Shown piece by piece: positions 1 to 8,414 of a stretch of DNA of 64,000 bases. The stretch spans positions 1-64,000 of the forward strand of contig CAJUAU010000007.1 in the NCBI GenBank assembly GCA_910584645.1. The letters are read 5' to 3'. The first letter of the stretch is position 1. Each line of letters opens with the position of its first letter. The DNA comes from an uncultured Eubacterium sp. (lineage in GTDB: Bacteria; Bacillota; Clostridia; Lachnospirales; Lachnospiraceae). The position numbers and the translations under genes are program-made. A model generated the notes under the pieces. It saw only the letters and a program-made list of their open reading frames with translations, ran no database searches and was not told where the DNA came from.

Positions 1-40
1 AAATATGCCCCGGCATTTATTTATAAAACGGGGAAAAGTC

Positions 41-69
41 TTGAAAAATCAGCCGCTTTTAACGATAAT
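41..69 (+). promoter_or_regulatory. Promoter copy 1 of the FliK-like gene
   Basis: TTGAAA at 41-46, a 17-bp spacer and GATAAT at 64-69. It matches a sigma-A promoter and is repeated exactly 94 bp downstream. Confidence 0.5.
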
Positions 70-134
70 AAAAATAGAAAAATTTAGTTTCATAAAATAT
101 GCCCCGGCATTTATTTATAAAACGGGGAAAAGTC

Positions 135-163
135 TTGAAAAATCAGCCGTTTTTAACGATAAT
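135..163 (+). promoter_or_regulatory. Promoter copy 2 of the FliK-like gene
   Basis: TTGAAA at 135-140, a 17-bp spacer and GATAAT at 158-163. It is the proximal duplicate of the first promoter. A transcript from here would begin near 170 and carry the CCCG/CGGG hairpin at about 195-219 directly in front of the AGGAG ribosome site at 224-228. Confidence 0.5.
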
Positions 164-236
164 AAAAATAGAAAAATTTAGTTTCAAAAATTTGCCCCGG
201 GCATCTATAAATAAACGGGTAAAAGGAGTCGATTTC

Positions 237-2012
237 ATGCCTATCACAAGCAACAGCGTACACAATAATCAAAATCAGTCCGGCAGTATGAACGCTGCCT
301 CAGCCAAGCGTACTTTCCGTTCCGGAGGTGGTACCATCACAGTGAGGGAAGGAGAGACCCTGAAAGGCGTCGTAAGTGATATTCATGGCAATGAAATCAC
401 CATCTCCATGGAAGACGGCTCCTCCTTTACAGGAAAACTTCCTGAGGCCTCCCAGTACTCCATTGGCCAAAAAGCGGCTTTCCTGATCACAGGGCTGGAC
501 AGTGGCACCATCTACATGAAGGCAATATCCCAGGCATATCTTCTCGGCATGGAGGATACCATCGAACAAGCTCTTGAGGAAGCAGGACTCCCGAAAAGCC
601 CACGCAATTTAGAAATTGTCAGAAGCCTTCTCCAGAACCAGCAGTCCATCAGCCGGGAAAATATTGCAGAATCCCTGCAGCTCTGTGCCAGATATCCGGA
701 TGCGGATGTAAATTCTGTGATCACGATGAAGCGGCTTGGCATGCCGATGGACATGGAAACCGTAACCCAGTTTGACCAATACAACAAACAGACGCATCAG
801 CTCCTTACCCGGATGGATGCCTTGGCAGATTCTGTCAATGAACTTCTTACCGGACTCGTCGAAGAAAATCCATCCATCGCCAGGTATGCCACTGGGGCAG
901 TGCTGGATACTGTCCTTCAATCCCTTCCCTCCCTGGAGGAGCAGAACCTCACCGCAGCCCAGCTCCAGGCGAACCTTTCCCCACTCACAGAAGGTGAAAC
1001 GGCAGAAAATGCGGAACTGCTTCCCGGAGAAGAAAATCAGGAAATCCCCCAGGAAACAGCGGAAGACAGCCAGGCTGCCGGACAGACTGCCACGTCGCCT
1101 TTTGCCCGTATGAGACAGCTGCTGAACGGTATAACCGACCGCGCCTCTTCTCCGGCGGGAGCTGAGGCAAAACCCACTGAATTCATCCCGGAGCAGACCG
1201 GTCATCTTCTCACCACGGAGGAACGCGGCACCCTGTCTGATCTTCTGGGAAAATATACAGAAAATAAAGAACTTCTTACTGCTCTGGAAAAAGGAGATCT
1301 GACAGCAAGGGAACTGCTGGCCGAGATAAAAAACGCCCTTCCCACCCTTCCCGATGAAGAGCTTCATCAGCTGGTGTCCCAAAAGGCCTTCCAAAAGGTA
1401 ATCAAGGGGCAGTTTTTATCCGGATGGACTCTCTCTCCCGAGGGATTGAAAGAAGAAGGAAGCATTGATACCCTCTACAACCGGATGCAGCAGCAGTTTT
1501 CCGACCTCACGAACCTGAGCCGGATGTTTGCCACACGAAATTCCGGCGAACAGATCATCAACACTACCTCGGATCTGCAGCAGAATCTTGCTTTTATGAA
1601 AATGTTGAACGAACAGTTCGCTTACATGCAGCTTCCACTGAAATTGTCCCAGCAGAATGCCCACGGCGATCTATATGTTATGACGCGGAAAAATGCCCTG
1701 AAAAAATCCAAAGATAATCTCAAGGTCCTGCTTCACCTGGAGATGGATTCTCTGGGAACACTGGACATCCACATTACAAAAGACCACACAAACATCTCTA
1801 CTCAGTTTTATACCGCAAAGGAAGCAGCACGAAAATTGTTGGAAAAAAATGTAGAATTATTAAAAGATGCCATCAATGAACAGGGCTACAGTTTCACTTC
1901 CGAATTTCTCGCCAAAGAAAAGGATATTGACCTGGTTCATGATTTTATAGAAAAAGATTCTCCGGCGCCGCCGGCAGCTGTCAAACGCTATAACTTTGAC
2001 CTAAGAGCCTAA
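237..2012 (+). CDS. FliK-like flagellar hook-length control family protein
   Basis: 591 residues from the ATG at 237, chosen because AGGAG lies 8 bp upstream; an in-frame extension to 99 lies in the repeat and is unlikely to be translated. Residues about 25-95 form a beta-rich segment. The middle is helical, followed by an acidic, Pro/Gln/Glu-rich linker at about 240-300. The last 100 residues contain an LxLEMDSLGTLDIHI segment, then a helix-rich stretch ending in INEQGYSF, which resembles the C-terminal domain of FliK. FliK proteins sense hook length and switch the flagellar export gate. No other flagellar gene is visible, so the role rests on the C-terminal resemblance; a more general Lachnospiraceae flagellar-associated protein remains possible. 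Confidence 0.6.
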   Translation: MPITSNSVHNNQNQSGSMNAASAKRTFRSGGGTITVREGETLKGVVSDIHGNEITISMEDGSSFTGKLPEASQYSIGQKAAFLITGLDSGTIYMKAISQAYLLGMEDTIEQALEEAGLPKSPRNLEIVRSLLQNQQSISRENIAESLQLCARYPDADVNSVITMKRLGMPMDMETVTQFDQYNKQTHQLLTRMDALADSVNELLTGLVEENPSIARYATGAVLDTVLQSLPSLEEQNLTAAQLQANLSPLTEGETAENAELLPGEENQEIPQETAEDSQAAGQTATSPFARMRQLLNGITDRASSPAGAEAKPTEFIPEQTGHLLTTEERGTLSDLLGKYTENKELLTALEKGDLTARELLAEIKNALPTLPDEELHQLVSQKAFQKVIKGQFLSGWTLSPEGLKEEGSIDTLYNRMQQQFSDLTNLSRMFATRNSGEQIINTTSDLQQNLAFMKMLNEQFAYMQLPLKLSQQNAHGDLYVMTRKNALKKSKDNLKVLLHLEMDSLGTLDIHITKDHTNISTQFYTAKEAARKLLEKNVELLKDAINEQGYSFTSEFLAKEKDIDLVHDFIEKDSPAPPAAVKRYNFDLRA

Positions 2013-2016
2013 AAAA

Positions 2017-2068
2017 GGTGCGCGCTTCTCAGCGCGCACCTCGAAAGAATGGCCTGCGGCCATTCTTT
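2017..2068. terminator. Double hairpin between FliK-like gene and MATE gene
   Basis: A 10-bp stem with a TCTC loop (2017-2040) is followed by an 11-bp stem with a TGC loop (2044-2068). Neither has a long T-tract. Part of the first stem recurs inverted at about 2097-2108, so the region can fold as one larger structure. It probably terminates both converging genes. Confidence 0.55.
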
Positions 2069-2129
2069 GGCTCCGCAGGCAAAGAACCTTACTGACTGAG
2101 AAGCGCGCAGCTCCGCAGATATATAACGC

Positions 2130-3485
2130 TTAAGATTTACTCCGTTTTAATATTTTTCCAAAGAGACAGGCAAACAAAATGCCACAGGTCACAGCTGACG
2201 TCACATCGGAGATTGGCTCCGCATAATAGATAAACATCACATCTCCTGTCAGTTTCGGCAGGATGACCGCCAGAGGGATCAAAAGGATCACTTTTCGCAA
2301 AAGAGCGATAAACAGTGATATCTTCGCCTGACCCAGCGCAAGAAATGTGGTCTGGCTGGACATCTGCACACCAAATACCAGCATTCCACATACAAATACC
2401 GGCATGATCTTTTCTACCAGCAGGATCAGTTCTGTACTGTCTGTAAACATTCTGGCAAATATCCCTGGTACTGCCATGATCGATATGGTGAGCAGAATGG
2501 TATAAGCCATAACGATACCCAGCATGGTAAAATACGTTTTCTTTACCCGTTCTGTATTTCCAGCGCCGAAATTATAACTCATAATGGGCTGGACTCCCTG
2601 GGTAAAACCGCTGACAGGAATACTCACAAACTGCATTACACTCTGCATAATGGTCAGCGTCCCTACATACATGTCTCCGCCATAATGCTGCAGGCCGCTG
2701 TTCATCACGATGGAAATAAAACTCTCCGTCGCCTGCATAATAAAGGGCGCGACACCAAGTGACATGATCTTTACCACGATCTTTCCCTGTATCTTCAAAT
2801 ATTTCCGCCGGATCCCCATCGCCCGTTCTTTTCTCGTCAAAAACCGGAGAACCCAGACCGCACTGACAAACTGTGAGATCACCGTGGCAAGCGCCGCTCC
2901 ACGGATCCCCATGCCAAACCCAAAGATAAACAGAGGATCCAGTGCGATATTCAGCACCGCGCCGATCAACACTGACAGCATCGCCGTCCGGGAACATCCC
3001 TGGGCTGTGATATAAGGATTCATCCCCAGGGAGATCTGCACGAAGAGCGTACCAAATATATAAATGGTCATATATTCATCCGCAAAGGGAAAGGTGGCAT
3101 CACTGGCACCGATCAAGAACAAAACTGGTCTTTTAATAATAAAAAACAGAACCATGAGGAAGGCAGAAAAAATAAGAAGAAGGGAAAATCCATTTCCCAG
3201 GATCCGTTCCGCCTCTTCTTTCTTCCCTCTTCCCAGGGCAATGGCAGAGAGCGGGGCTCCGCCCGCTCCCACAAATGCACTGAATGCTGAAATGATCACG
3301 ATCATGGGCAGCGCCAGCCCCACCCCGGTCAGAGCAGTTGCCCCCACTTCTGGAATATGACCGATATAGATCCGGTCTATGATATTGTACAAAAGATTAA
3401 TGATCTGAGCCACCAGGGTAGGTATCCCCATACTCATCATCAATCGGAACAGCGGGGCAGAGCCCAGTTTTTCTTCGTTTGTCAT
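2130..3485 (-). CDS. MATE family multidrug/metabolite efflux transporter
   Basis: 451 residues with about twelve hydrophobic segments and the two-bundle layout of MATE exporters. N-terminal GIPTLVAQIINLLYNIIDRI and a second-half repeat including SQTTFLALGQAKISL are typical. These transporters use Na+ or H+ gradients to export drugs or metabolites. The ATG at 3485 is preferred because AAAGG lies 9 bp before it. An ATG two codons earlier (3491) overlaps the leuS stop as TGATG but has only 3 bp to the AAAGG. The gene is tightly coupled to leuS, so it is probably co-transcribed with it. The substrate cannot be told. Confidence 0.88.
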   Translation of the reverse strand: MTNEEKLGSAPLFRLMMSMGIPTLVAQIINLLYNIIDRIYIGHIPEVGATALTGVGLALPMIVIISAFSAFVGAGGAPLSAIALGRGKKEEAERILGNGFSLLLIFSAFLMVLFFIIKRPVLFLIGASDATFPFADEYMTIYIFGTLFVQISLGMNPYITAQGCSRTAMLSVLIGAVLNIALDPLFIFGFGMGIRGAALATVISQFVSAVWVLRFLTRKERAMGIRRKYLKIQGKIVVKIMSLGVAPFIMQATESFISIVMNSGLQHYGGDMYVGTLTIMQSVMQFVSIPVSGFTQGVQPIMSYNFGAGNTERVKKTYFTMLGIVMAYTILLTISIMAVPGIFARMFTDSTELILLVEKIMPVFVCGMLVFGVQMSSQTTFLALGQAKISLFIALLRKVILLIPLAVILPKLTGDVMFIYYAEPISDVTSAVTCGILFACLFGKILKRSKS

Positions 3486-3490
3486 AACCA

Positions 3491-5902
3491 TCAGCCTTTC
3501 ACTACGATATTAATGATCCTTCCCGGCACATAGATCTCTTTTACGATATCTTTGCCGGCAATCTTTTCTGCCACCGCTTCTTTTCCGGCAGCAATCGCTG
3601 TATCCTTATCGGCATCGATGGCAAGTTTCACCGCAGCTCTCACCTTTCCATTGACCTGGACAGCAATCTCCTGCATTTTCTCCACCGTCTTCTCTTCCTC
3701 ATATTCCGGCCAGGAATTTTCAAACAAACGCTTTTCGTATCCCATGATCTCCCAGAGCTCCTCCGTCATATGAGGCGCCACCGGATTCAACAGCAGAAGC
3801 AGTGTCTTAAAATCATCCCGCGTCAGTTTCTCTGCCTTGTAAAACTCATTGATCAAAGCCATCATCGCTGCGATCGCCGTATTGTATTTGAGTGTCTCAA
3901 AGTCGCTGCTCACCTTTTTGATCGTCTGATGGATCTTTGTCTCCAGGTCTTTGGAGTATCCTTGCTCATCCACAACCATATCCTGAAGCTTCCACACACG
4001 GTCGAGGAAACGCCGGCAGCCCTTGACCCCGTCATCAGACCATGCTGCAGCCGCATCAAAGGCACCAATAAACATCTCATAAGTACGGAGAGTATCTGCA
4101 CCATAAGTATTGACAATATCATCAGGGTTTACTACATTCCCCCTGGATTTACTCATTTTTTCGCCGTTTTCCCCAAGGATCATGCCATGAGAGGTTCTTT
4201 TCTGATAAGGCTCCCTGGTAGGCACCACTCCCTGGTCATACAAAAACTTATGCCAGAACCGGGAATACAGAAGGTGAAGGGTTGTGTGTTCCATACCACC
4301 GTTGTACCAGTCTACCGGAAGCCAGTACTCCATCGCCTCACGGCTGGCCAGTGCCTCATCGTTATCTGGATCAATATATCTCAGGAAATACCAGGAAGAT
4401 CCCGCCCACTGGGGCATCGTATCTGTCTCCCGTTCCGCCTTCCCGCCACAACGCGGACAGGTGGTCTCCACCCAGGAACGGATATTTGCGATTGGTGACT
4501 CGCCATTATCGGTAGGCATATAGTTATCTACCTCCGGCAGTTCCAGAGGAAGCTGATCTTCTGGAACCGGCACATATCCACATTTTTCACATTTTACGAT
4601 CGGAATTGGCTCTCCCCAGTAACGCTGTCTTGAAAATACCCAGTCCCGAAGCTTAAAGTTCGTCTTCGCCGTTCCGACGCCCTCTTTTTCCAGCCACTCA
4701 ACGATGGCCTGTTTCGCCTCCGATACCGATTTGCCGCTCAAAAAGCCAGAATTCACAAGAGTTCCTGTGGCCACATCCGTGTAAGCGGCCTCTTCCACAT
4801 TTCCACCCTGGATCACTTCTATAATGGGAAGTTCAAATTTTTTGGCAAATTCCCAGTCACGCTCGTCGTGGGCTGGCACTGCCATGATCGCACCGGTGCC
4901 ATAACTCATCAGAACATAATCCGACACCCATACAGGAATCTCTTCCCCGTTGACCGGATTGACCGCTGACAGCCCATCGATAGCCACACCCGTCTTTTCT
5001 TTGGCAAGCTCCGTCCTCTCAAAATCAGACTTCCTCGCCGCCATCTCCCGGTATGCCACGATCTCATCCCAGTTTTTAATCTCATCTTTGTACTTGTCCA
5101 GATAGGGGTGCTCTGGTGACACCACCATATAGGTGACGCCAAAAAGCGTATCCGGACGTGTCGTGTAGATCCTCAGCTTCTCTTCCTTATCCTTCAGCTG
5201 AAAATCCACCTCAGCACCATTGGAACGGCCGATCCAGTTTTTCTGGGAAACCTTTACCCTCTCGATATAATCCACGTCATCCAGATCATCGATGAGTTTA
5301 TCTGCATACTTCGTGATCTTCAGCATCCACTGGCTCTTAACCCGGCGGACAACCTCACTGCCGCAGCGCTCACAGACACCGTTTACAACTTCCTCATTGG
5401 CAAGGCCGCATTTACAGGAGGTGCACCAGTTAATGGGCATCTCTGATTTATAGGCCAGTCCCGCCTTAAACAGCTGGAGAAAGATCCACTGGGTCCATTT
5501 GAAATAGTCAGGGTCTGTTGTATTTACCTCCCGCTCCCAGTCAAAGGAATAGCCCAGTGACTGCAGCTGCGCCTTGAATTTCGCCACATTATTTTTAGTC
5601 ACTTCCTTTGGATGTACCTTATTCTTAATAGCATAATTTTCCGTCGGAAGCCCGAATGCATCCCATCCCATGGGATAAAGTACGTTGTAACCCTGCATTC
5701 TCTTTTTGCGCGCTACAATATCCAGCGCCGTATAGGGACGCGGATGTCCCACATGAAGTCCCTGCCCCGATGGGTAAGGGAACTCTACCAAAGCATAATA
5801 TTTCGGCTTGGAAAAATCATTTGTCGCCGCAAACGCCTTCTCATCTTCCCATATTTTCTGCCACTTCTTCTCAATCACTTTTGGATTGTATGATGATTTC
5901 AT
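3491..5902 (-). CDS. leuS: Leucyl-tRNA synthetase
   Basis: 803 residues, normal bacterial LeuRS length. The class I signatures are HVGH at residues 50-53 and KMSKS near 580. An inserted CP1 editing domain lies at about 220-420. Two zinc-type Cys clusters are visible (CTSCKC with CERCG, and CEKCG with CPRCGG). The enzyme charges tRNA-Leu and edits misacylated products in the cytosol. The ribosome site AGGAGGAAAG precedes the ATG. No T-box leader fits in the 105 bp to the upstream L,D-transpeptidase gene, so it may be read from that gene's promoter or from a weak local one. Confidence 0.97.
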   Translation of the reverse strand: MKSSYNPKVIEKKWQKIWEDEKAFAATNDFSKPKYYALVEFPYPSGQGLHVGHPRPYTALDIVARKKRMQGYNVLYPMGWDAFGLPTENYAIKNKVHPKEVTKNNVAKFKAQLQSLGYSFDWEREVNTTDPDYFKWTQWIFLQLFKAGLAYKSEMPINWCTSCKCGLANEEVVNGVCERCGSEVVRRVKSQWMLKITKYADKLIDDLDDVDYIERVKVSQKNWIGRSNGAEVDFQLKDKEEKLRIYTTRPDTLFGVTYMVVSPEHPYLDKYKDEIKNWDEIVAYREMAARKSDFERTELAKEKTGVAIDGLSAVNPVNGEEIPVWVSDYVLMSYGTGAIMAVPAHDERDWEFAKKFELPIIEVIQGGNVEEAAYTDVATGTLVNSGFLSGKSVSEAKQAIVEWLEKEGVGTAKTNFKLRDWVFSRQRYWGEPIPIVKCEKCGYVPVPEDQLPLELPEVDNYMPTDNGESPIANIRSWVETTCPRCGGKAERETDTMPQWAGSSWYFLRYIDPDNDEALASREAMEYWLPVDWYNGGMEHTTLHLLYSRFWHKFLYDQGVVPTREPYQKRTSHGMILGENGEKMSKSRGNVVNPDDIVNTYGADTLRTYEMFIGAFDAAAAWSDDGVKGCRRFLDRVWKLQDMVVDEQGYSKDLETKIHQTIKKVSSDFETLKYNTAIAAMMALINEFYKAEKLTRDDFKTLLLLLNPVAPHMTEELWEIMGYEKRLFENSWPEYEEEKTVEKMQEIAVQVNGKVRAAVKLAIDADKDTAIAAGKEAVAEKIAGKDIVKEIYVPGRIINIVVKG

Positions 5903-6007
5903 AATTTCTTTCCTCCTGATTTAACAAATCTTCCTTTACTCTATTCAAACAATGATATGATCCAGATCACCAGCCGGCAGCACCTTTTCTGGCAGCCAGC
6001 TGCCACT

Positions 6008-6934
6008 TTAAGGAATTCCCTGCACACTCGTACCGCTCTCGGTATCCGGCGGCACCGGTACCGGCAGGGATTGGTCTGTATCAAGCGGTTTCTCTTTCAC
6101 CCGGTGTGTTACTGTCACCTTCGCTTTTCTTCCAACTTCATCCACCACCTGATAGGTGACCCGGTACCAGCCCGGTTTCTCCGTATTTACCTTTTTTGCT
6201 TTTTTATATTGATCACCGCGGTTCTTCCTGTAACGGATTGAAACGCGGATTTTTTTATCGATCCGGAATCCTGTCGTATTTTTCGCTCGAACTCCTTTTA
6301 AAATATCATAGGCAGGATCCGCATAGACAATGGTTTGATCCTTTGCCCCCTGTATCACCGGTTTCTTTTTATTGTACGGATTTCCGCGGCTCCAGCGGTC
6401 CGTCGGATCGTACCCCACACCTTTTGGCAGTTTGATCCTCTCAGGCTTTCCAAGAGGACCGGGGTTTTTAGAACGATACACGATGACCGGAGTCCCCCAG
6501 CCACAATGGTCGTAGATCCACTTGGCATCCTGCACGCTCAGACGAATACAGCCATGGGACGCCGTGGTGCCCAGTTTGTTGTACTCCACATTTGGCATCA
6601 CCGCCGGATTGGGTTTGTGATACGGCACAGAGTGAAACAGGATCGGCCCCTTAAAGCGGGTGCAGTACTGACCATATGTATTCCCTACCAATGCCCGCCA
6701 GCGGTGTTTCTGATAAATGCGGAAACTCCCAAGGGGAGTCGCTTTGCCCGTGGAACACACAAATGCTTTGCAGGGCCCATAGCTTCCGTCTTCATACTGG
6801 TAAACCGTCACTGTATTTTTTTGTTTATTGATCTTTATCTGATAAGGTGAAGCTGCCTCTGCGTCCATTGAAATACCACATAGCCCCAGAGTGAGACATA
6901 TAGTCACAATAGCAAATACCAGTTTCCATCGCAC
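6008..6934 (-). CDS. Secreted L,D-transpeptidase (YkuD family)
   Basis: 308 residues. A signal peptide covers residues 1-28 and ends in AEAA. The YkuD catalytic domain follows at about 31-155, with His101 and the motif SHGC at 126-129 (Cys129 nucleophile). The C-terminal half, about 215-290, is a Lys/Arg-rich beta domain of Ig-like type. Such enzymes make 3-3 peptidoglycan crosslinks or attach proteins to stem peptides outside the membrane. It has a near-consensus promoter at 6971-6999 and is followed on the same strand by leuS. A paralogue at 8415-10502 carries a changed active-site motif. Confidence 0.9.
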   Translation of the reverse strand: MRWKLVFAIVTICLTLGLCGISMDAEAASPYQIKINKQKNTVTVYQYEDGSYGPCKAFVCSTGKATPLGSFRIYQKHRWRALVGNTYGQYCTRFKGPILFHSVPYHKPNPAVMPNVEYNKLGTTASHGCIRLSVQDAKWIYDHCGWGTPVIVYRSKNPGPLGKPERIKLPKGVGYDPTDRWSRGNPYNKKKPVIQGAKDQTIVYADPAYDILKGVRAKNTTGFRIDKKIRVSIRYRKNRGDQYKKAKKVNTEKPGWYRVTYQVVDEVGRKAKVTVTHRVKEKPLDTDQSLPVPVPPDTESGTSVQGIP

Positions 6935-6970
6935 CCTGCCCTACCTCCTCTTTTGAAACATTTGAAATTT

Positions 6971-6999
6971 ATTATACCAAGTTAATTTCACTTCGTCAA
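6971..6999 (-). promoter_or_regulatory. Promoter of the first L,D-transpeptidase gene
   Basis: Read on the minus strand: TTGACG (6999-6994), 17 bp, TATAAT (6976-6971). It lies 37 bp before the start codon. Confidence 0.75.
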
Positions 7000-7113
7000 C
7001 GCAAGCACCTTTATTTCTTCGGAAACCACTGGCATTTTTATCCATCTGCCTCCATATATATTAATAACGATGTAATTACGCGCACGCCTTACCTGTGCGC
7101 AGAATGAGGTATT

Positions 7114-7710
7114 ATGGATCAGCTGTTACAATGGATCGAATCCTATGGCACACCGGCCATTATCCTTTTAATCGCGTTGGAATACGCCTGTTTTCCCATC
7201 TCCAGCGAACTCGTCCTTCCCTTTGCCGGCGCCTTTGGGGCGGGGATCGGTCTATCCCTGCCCCTTCTTATCCTCTATAGCAGCGCTGCCGGCCTGGCGG
7301 GCACCAGTCTCACCTACGCCATTGGCCGCTACGGCGGTTCCCCCCTGCTGGAAAAGATCATGACCCGGTTTCCTTCCAGCAAAAAGCCAATCCTTGCATC
7401 CTACCGCACCTTTGGCGACCGGGGCAGGCTCGCCGTCTGTGTGGGGAGAGTCATCCCCATCTGCCGGACTTATATCGCCTTCGTTGCCGGTGCCTGCGGA
7501 CAGAGTTATCCCGCATATGTGATCTTTTCTTCCATCGGTATCACTATATGGAATACACTGCTCATCTGCCTGGGTTATTACTTTTATAATTACCGGGATA
7601 TCTTTTTTCACTACTTCGACAAATACAAAACCTTCATTTTAATTATTGGCCTGCTCCTCATACTTCTGCTCTTGTTTTCCCGGAAGACGGAGACAGAAGA
7701 AGAGATTTAG
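7114..7710 (+). CDS. DedA family membrane protein
   Basis: 198 residues, typical DedA/VTT (SNARE-associated) length. Hydrophobic segments lie near 12-60, 130-150 and 172-192. The conserved region includes CFPISSELVLPFAGAFG and, later, FGDRGRLAVCVGRVIPICRT with the key Arg of the family. DedA proteins sit in the cytoplasmic membrane and act in lipid-carrier or phospholipid flipping and membrane-potential maintenance. A GAGG-type ribosome site precedes the ATG. A GCGCAC/GTGCGC hairpin lies at about 7080-7101 in the leader. The gene stands alone between a divergent transpeptidase and the tRNA cluster. Confidence 0.88.
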   Translation: MDQLLQWIESYGTPAIILLIALEYACFPISSELVLPFAGAFGAGIGLSLPLLILYSSAAGLAGTSLTYAIGRYGGSPLLEKIMTRFPSSKKPILASYRTFGDRGRLAVCVGRVIPICRTYIAFVAGACGQSYPAYVIFSSIGITIWNTLLICLGYYFYNYRDIFFHYFDKYKTFILIIGLLLILLLLFSRKTETEEEI

Positions 7711-7812
7711 TATACTGGGAAGATACAAAAAAGGGCTGGCTGAAAACCGCAGCCCTATAAAAAACACTTCGCGTTTTTCGCTCCGCAGATGCCGGACTTT
7801 TCTAAAAGACAA

Positions 7813-7851
7813 AAAATGCTTTCATCTGTAAGATACGGATGAAAGCATTTT
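7813..7851. terminator. Bidirectional terminator between dedA and tRNA-Cys
   Basis: A 14-bp perfect stem, AAAATGCTTTCATC (7813-7826) with its complement at 7838-7851. A/T-rich flanks supply U-tracts in both directions. It sits just beyond the tRNA-Cys 3' end. A smaller AAAAACAC/GCGTTTTT hairpin lies upstream at about 7758-7780. Confidence 0.8.
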
Positions 7852-7859
7852 CTTTCTCA

Positions 7860-7930
7860 AGGCGACAACCAGATTCGAACTGGTGATCAGGGTGTTGCAG
7901 ACCCACGCCTTACCACTTGGCTATGTCGCC
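7860..7930 (-). tRNA. tRNA-Cys (GCA)
   Basis: 71-nt cloverleaf. The acceptor arms are GGCGACA and TGTCGCC with a U discriminator, as expected for tRNA-Cys. The anticodon loop is TCTGCAACA, and the T-arm carries GTTCGAATC. CCA is not encoded. Confidence 0.96.
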
Positions 7931-8096
7931 ATACATTAATAATATACCACAAATCCCAGATTTATGCAAGTCCTCCTGCAAATTCCAGAAATTAGTGCGA
8001 AAAAAAAATTTTTTCACAGGGCAAATTGTGCTGCGCGCTGTAAAACCATAACATGGCTTGACACAAAGCTGCTTTATGCGCAAAAAACAGCACTTA

Positions 8097-8168
8097 TGAC
8101 TCCTACGGGAATCGAACCCGTGTTACCGCCGTGAAAGGGCGATGTCTTAACCGCTTGACCAAGGAGCC
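8097..8168 (-). tRNA. tRNA-Glu (TTC)
   Basis: 72-nt cloverleaf. The acceptor arms are GGCTCCT and AGGAGTC with an A discriminator. The anticodon loop is CTTTCAC, giving UUC, and the T-arm carries GTTCGATTC. CCA is not encoded. It is followed by tRNA-Cys on the same strand 166 bp away. Confidence 0.96.
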
Positions 8169-8339
8169 AGAATCTCTGTCAACACAAAACCTCCGCGGGT
8201 CTGCCGACAATTACTGCGCCGTATAAAGCCCAGCAACAAATATACTATCATACTTCATTTCATTTTGCAAGCAGTTTTTTTATTTTCGAGAATGGAGCGT
8301 CCCGGATATATTGACAAAATGACGAAAACATGTAAAAAT

Positions 8340-8386
8340 AGGGGGGTAGCTCAGAGTGGACCGGAGTTCAGATCCCCGTCCCCCCT
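8340..8386 (+). pseudogene. Truncated tRNA-like sequence in a 5' leader
   Basis: A 7-bp acceptor-like stem, AGGGGGG (8340-8346) with CCCCCCT (8380-8386), encloses a D-arm-like TAGCTCAG and a T-arm-like GGAGTTCAGATCCCC. The anticodon arm is absent. It is most simply a tRNA remnant with an internal deletion. It lies on the plus strand, 15 bp before the AAGGAGG of the second L,D-transpeptidase gene, so it would be part of that mRNA's leader. Confidence 0.5.
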
Positions 8387-8414
8387 GCTACTCATAATAA
8401 TAAGGAGGTACGAC

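Larger units (their letters stand above)
1..210 (+). repeat. Tandem 94-bp promoter-containing repeat
   Basis: Two near-identical 94-bp units start at about 1 and 95, and a diverged third partial copy starts near 188. Each full unit holds a hairpin with CCCCG and CGGGG arms, followed by a sigma-A-like promoter. The third copy keeps only the hairpin, with CCCG/CGGG arms, just before the ribosome site of the FliK-like gene. The window edge may cut further copies off. Confidence 0.85.

Noticed and set aside
1..210. Tandem repeats as a CRISPR array
   Set aside because: Units are 94 bp, directly adjacent, with no unique spacers, and contain promoter elements.
3770..4498. 242-codon open frame antisense to leuS
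   Set aside because: It lies wholly within leuS, has no ribosome site and its product looks like no protein family; it is a shadow of the real gene.
5903..6007. T-box leader before leuS
   Set aside because: The gap is too short and lacks the T-box sequence and a terminator/antiterminator pair.
8265..8414. Upstream start of the second L,D-transpeptidase
   Set aside because: It would translate the tRNA-like sequence and bury the signal peptide 50 residues inside; AAGGAGG at 8402-8408 fixes the start at 8415.
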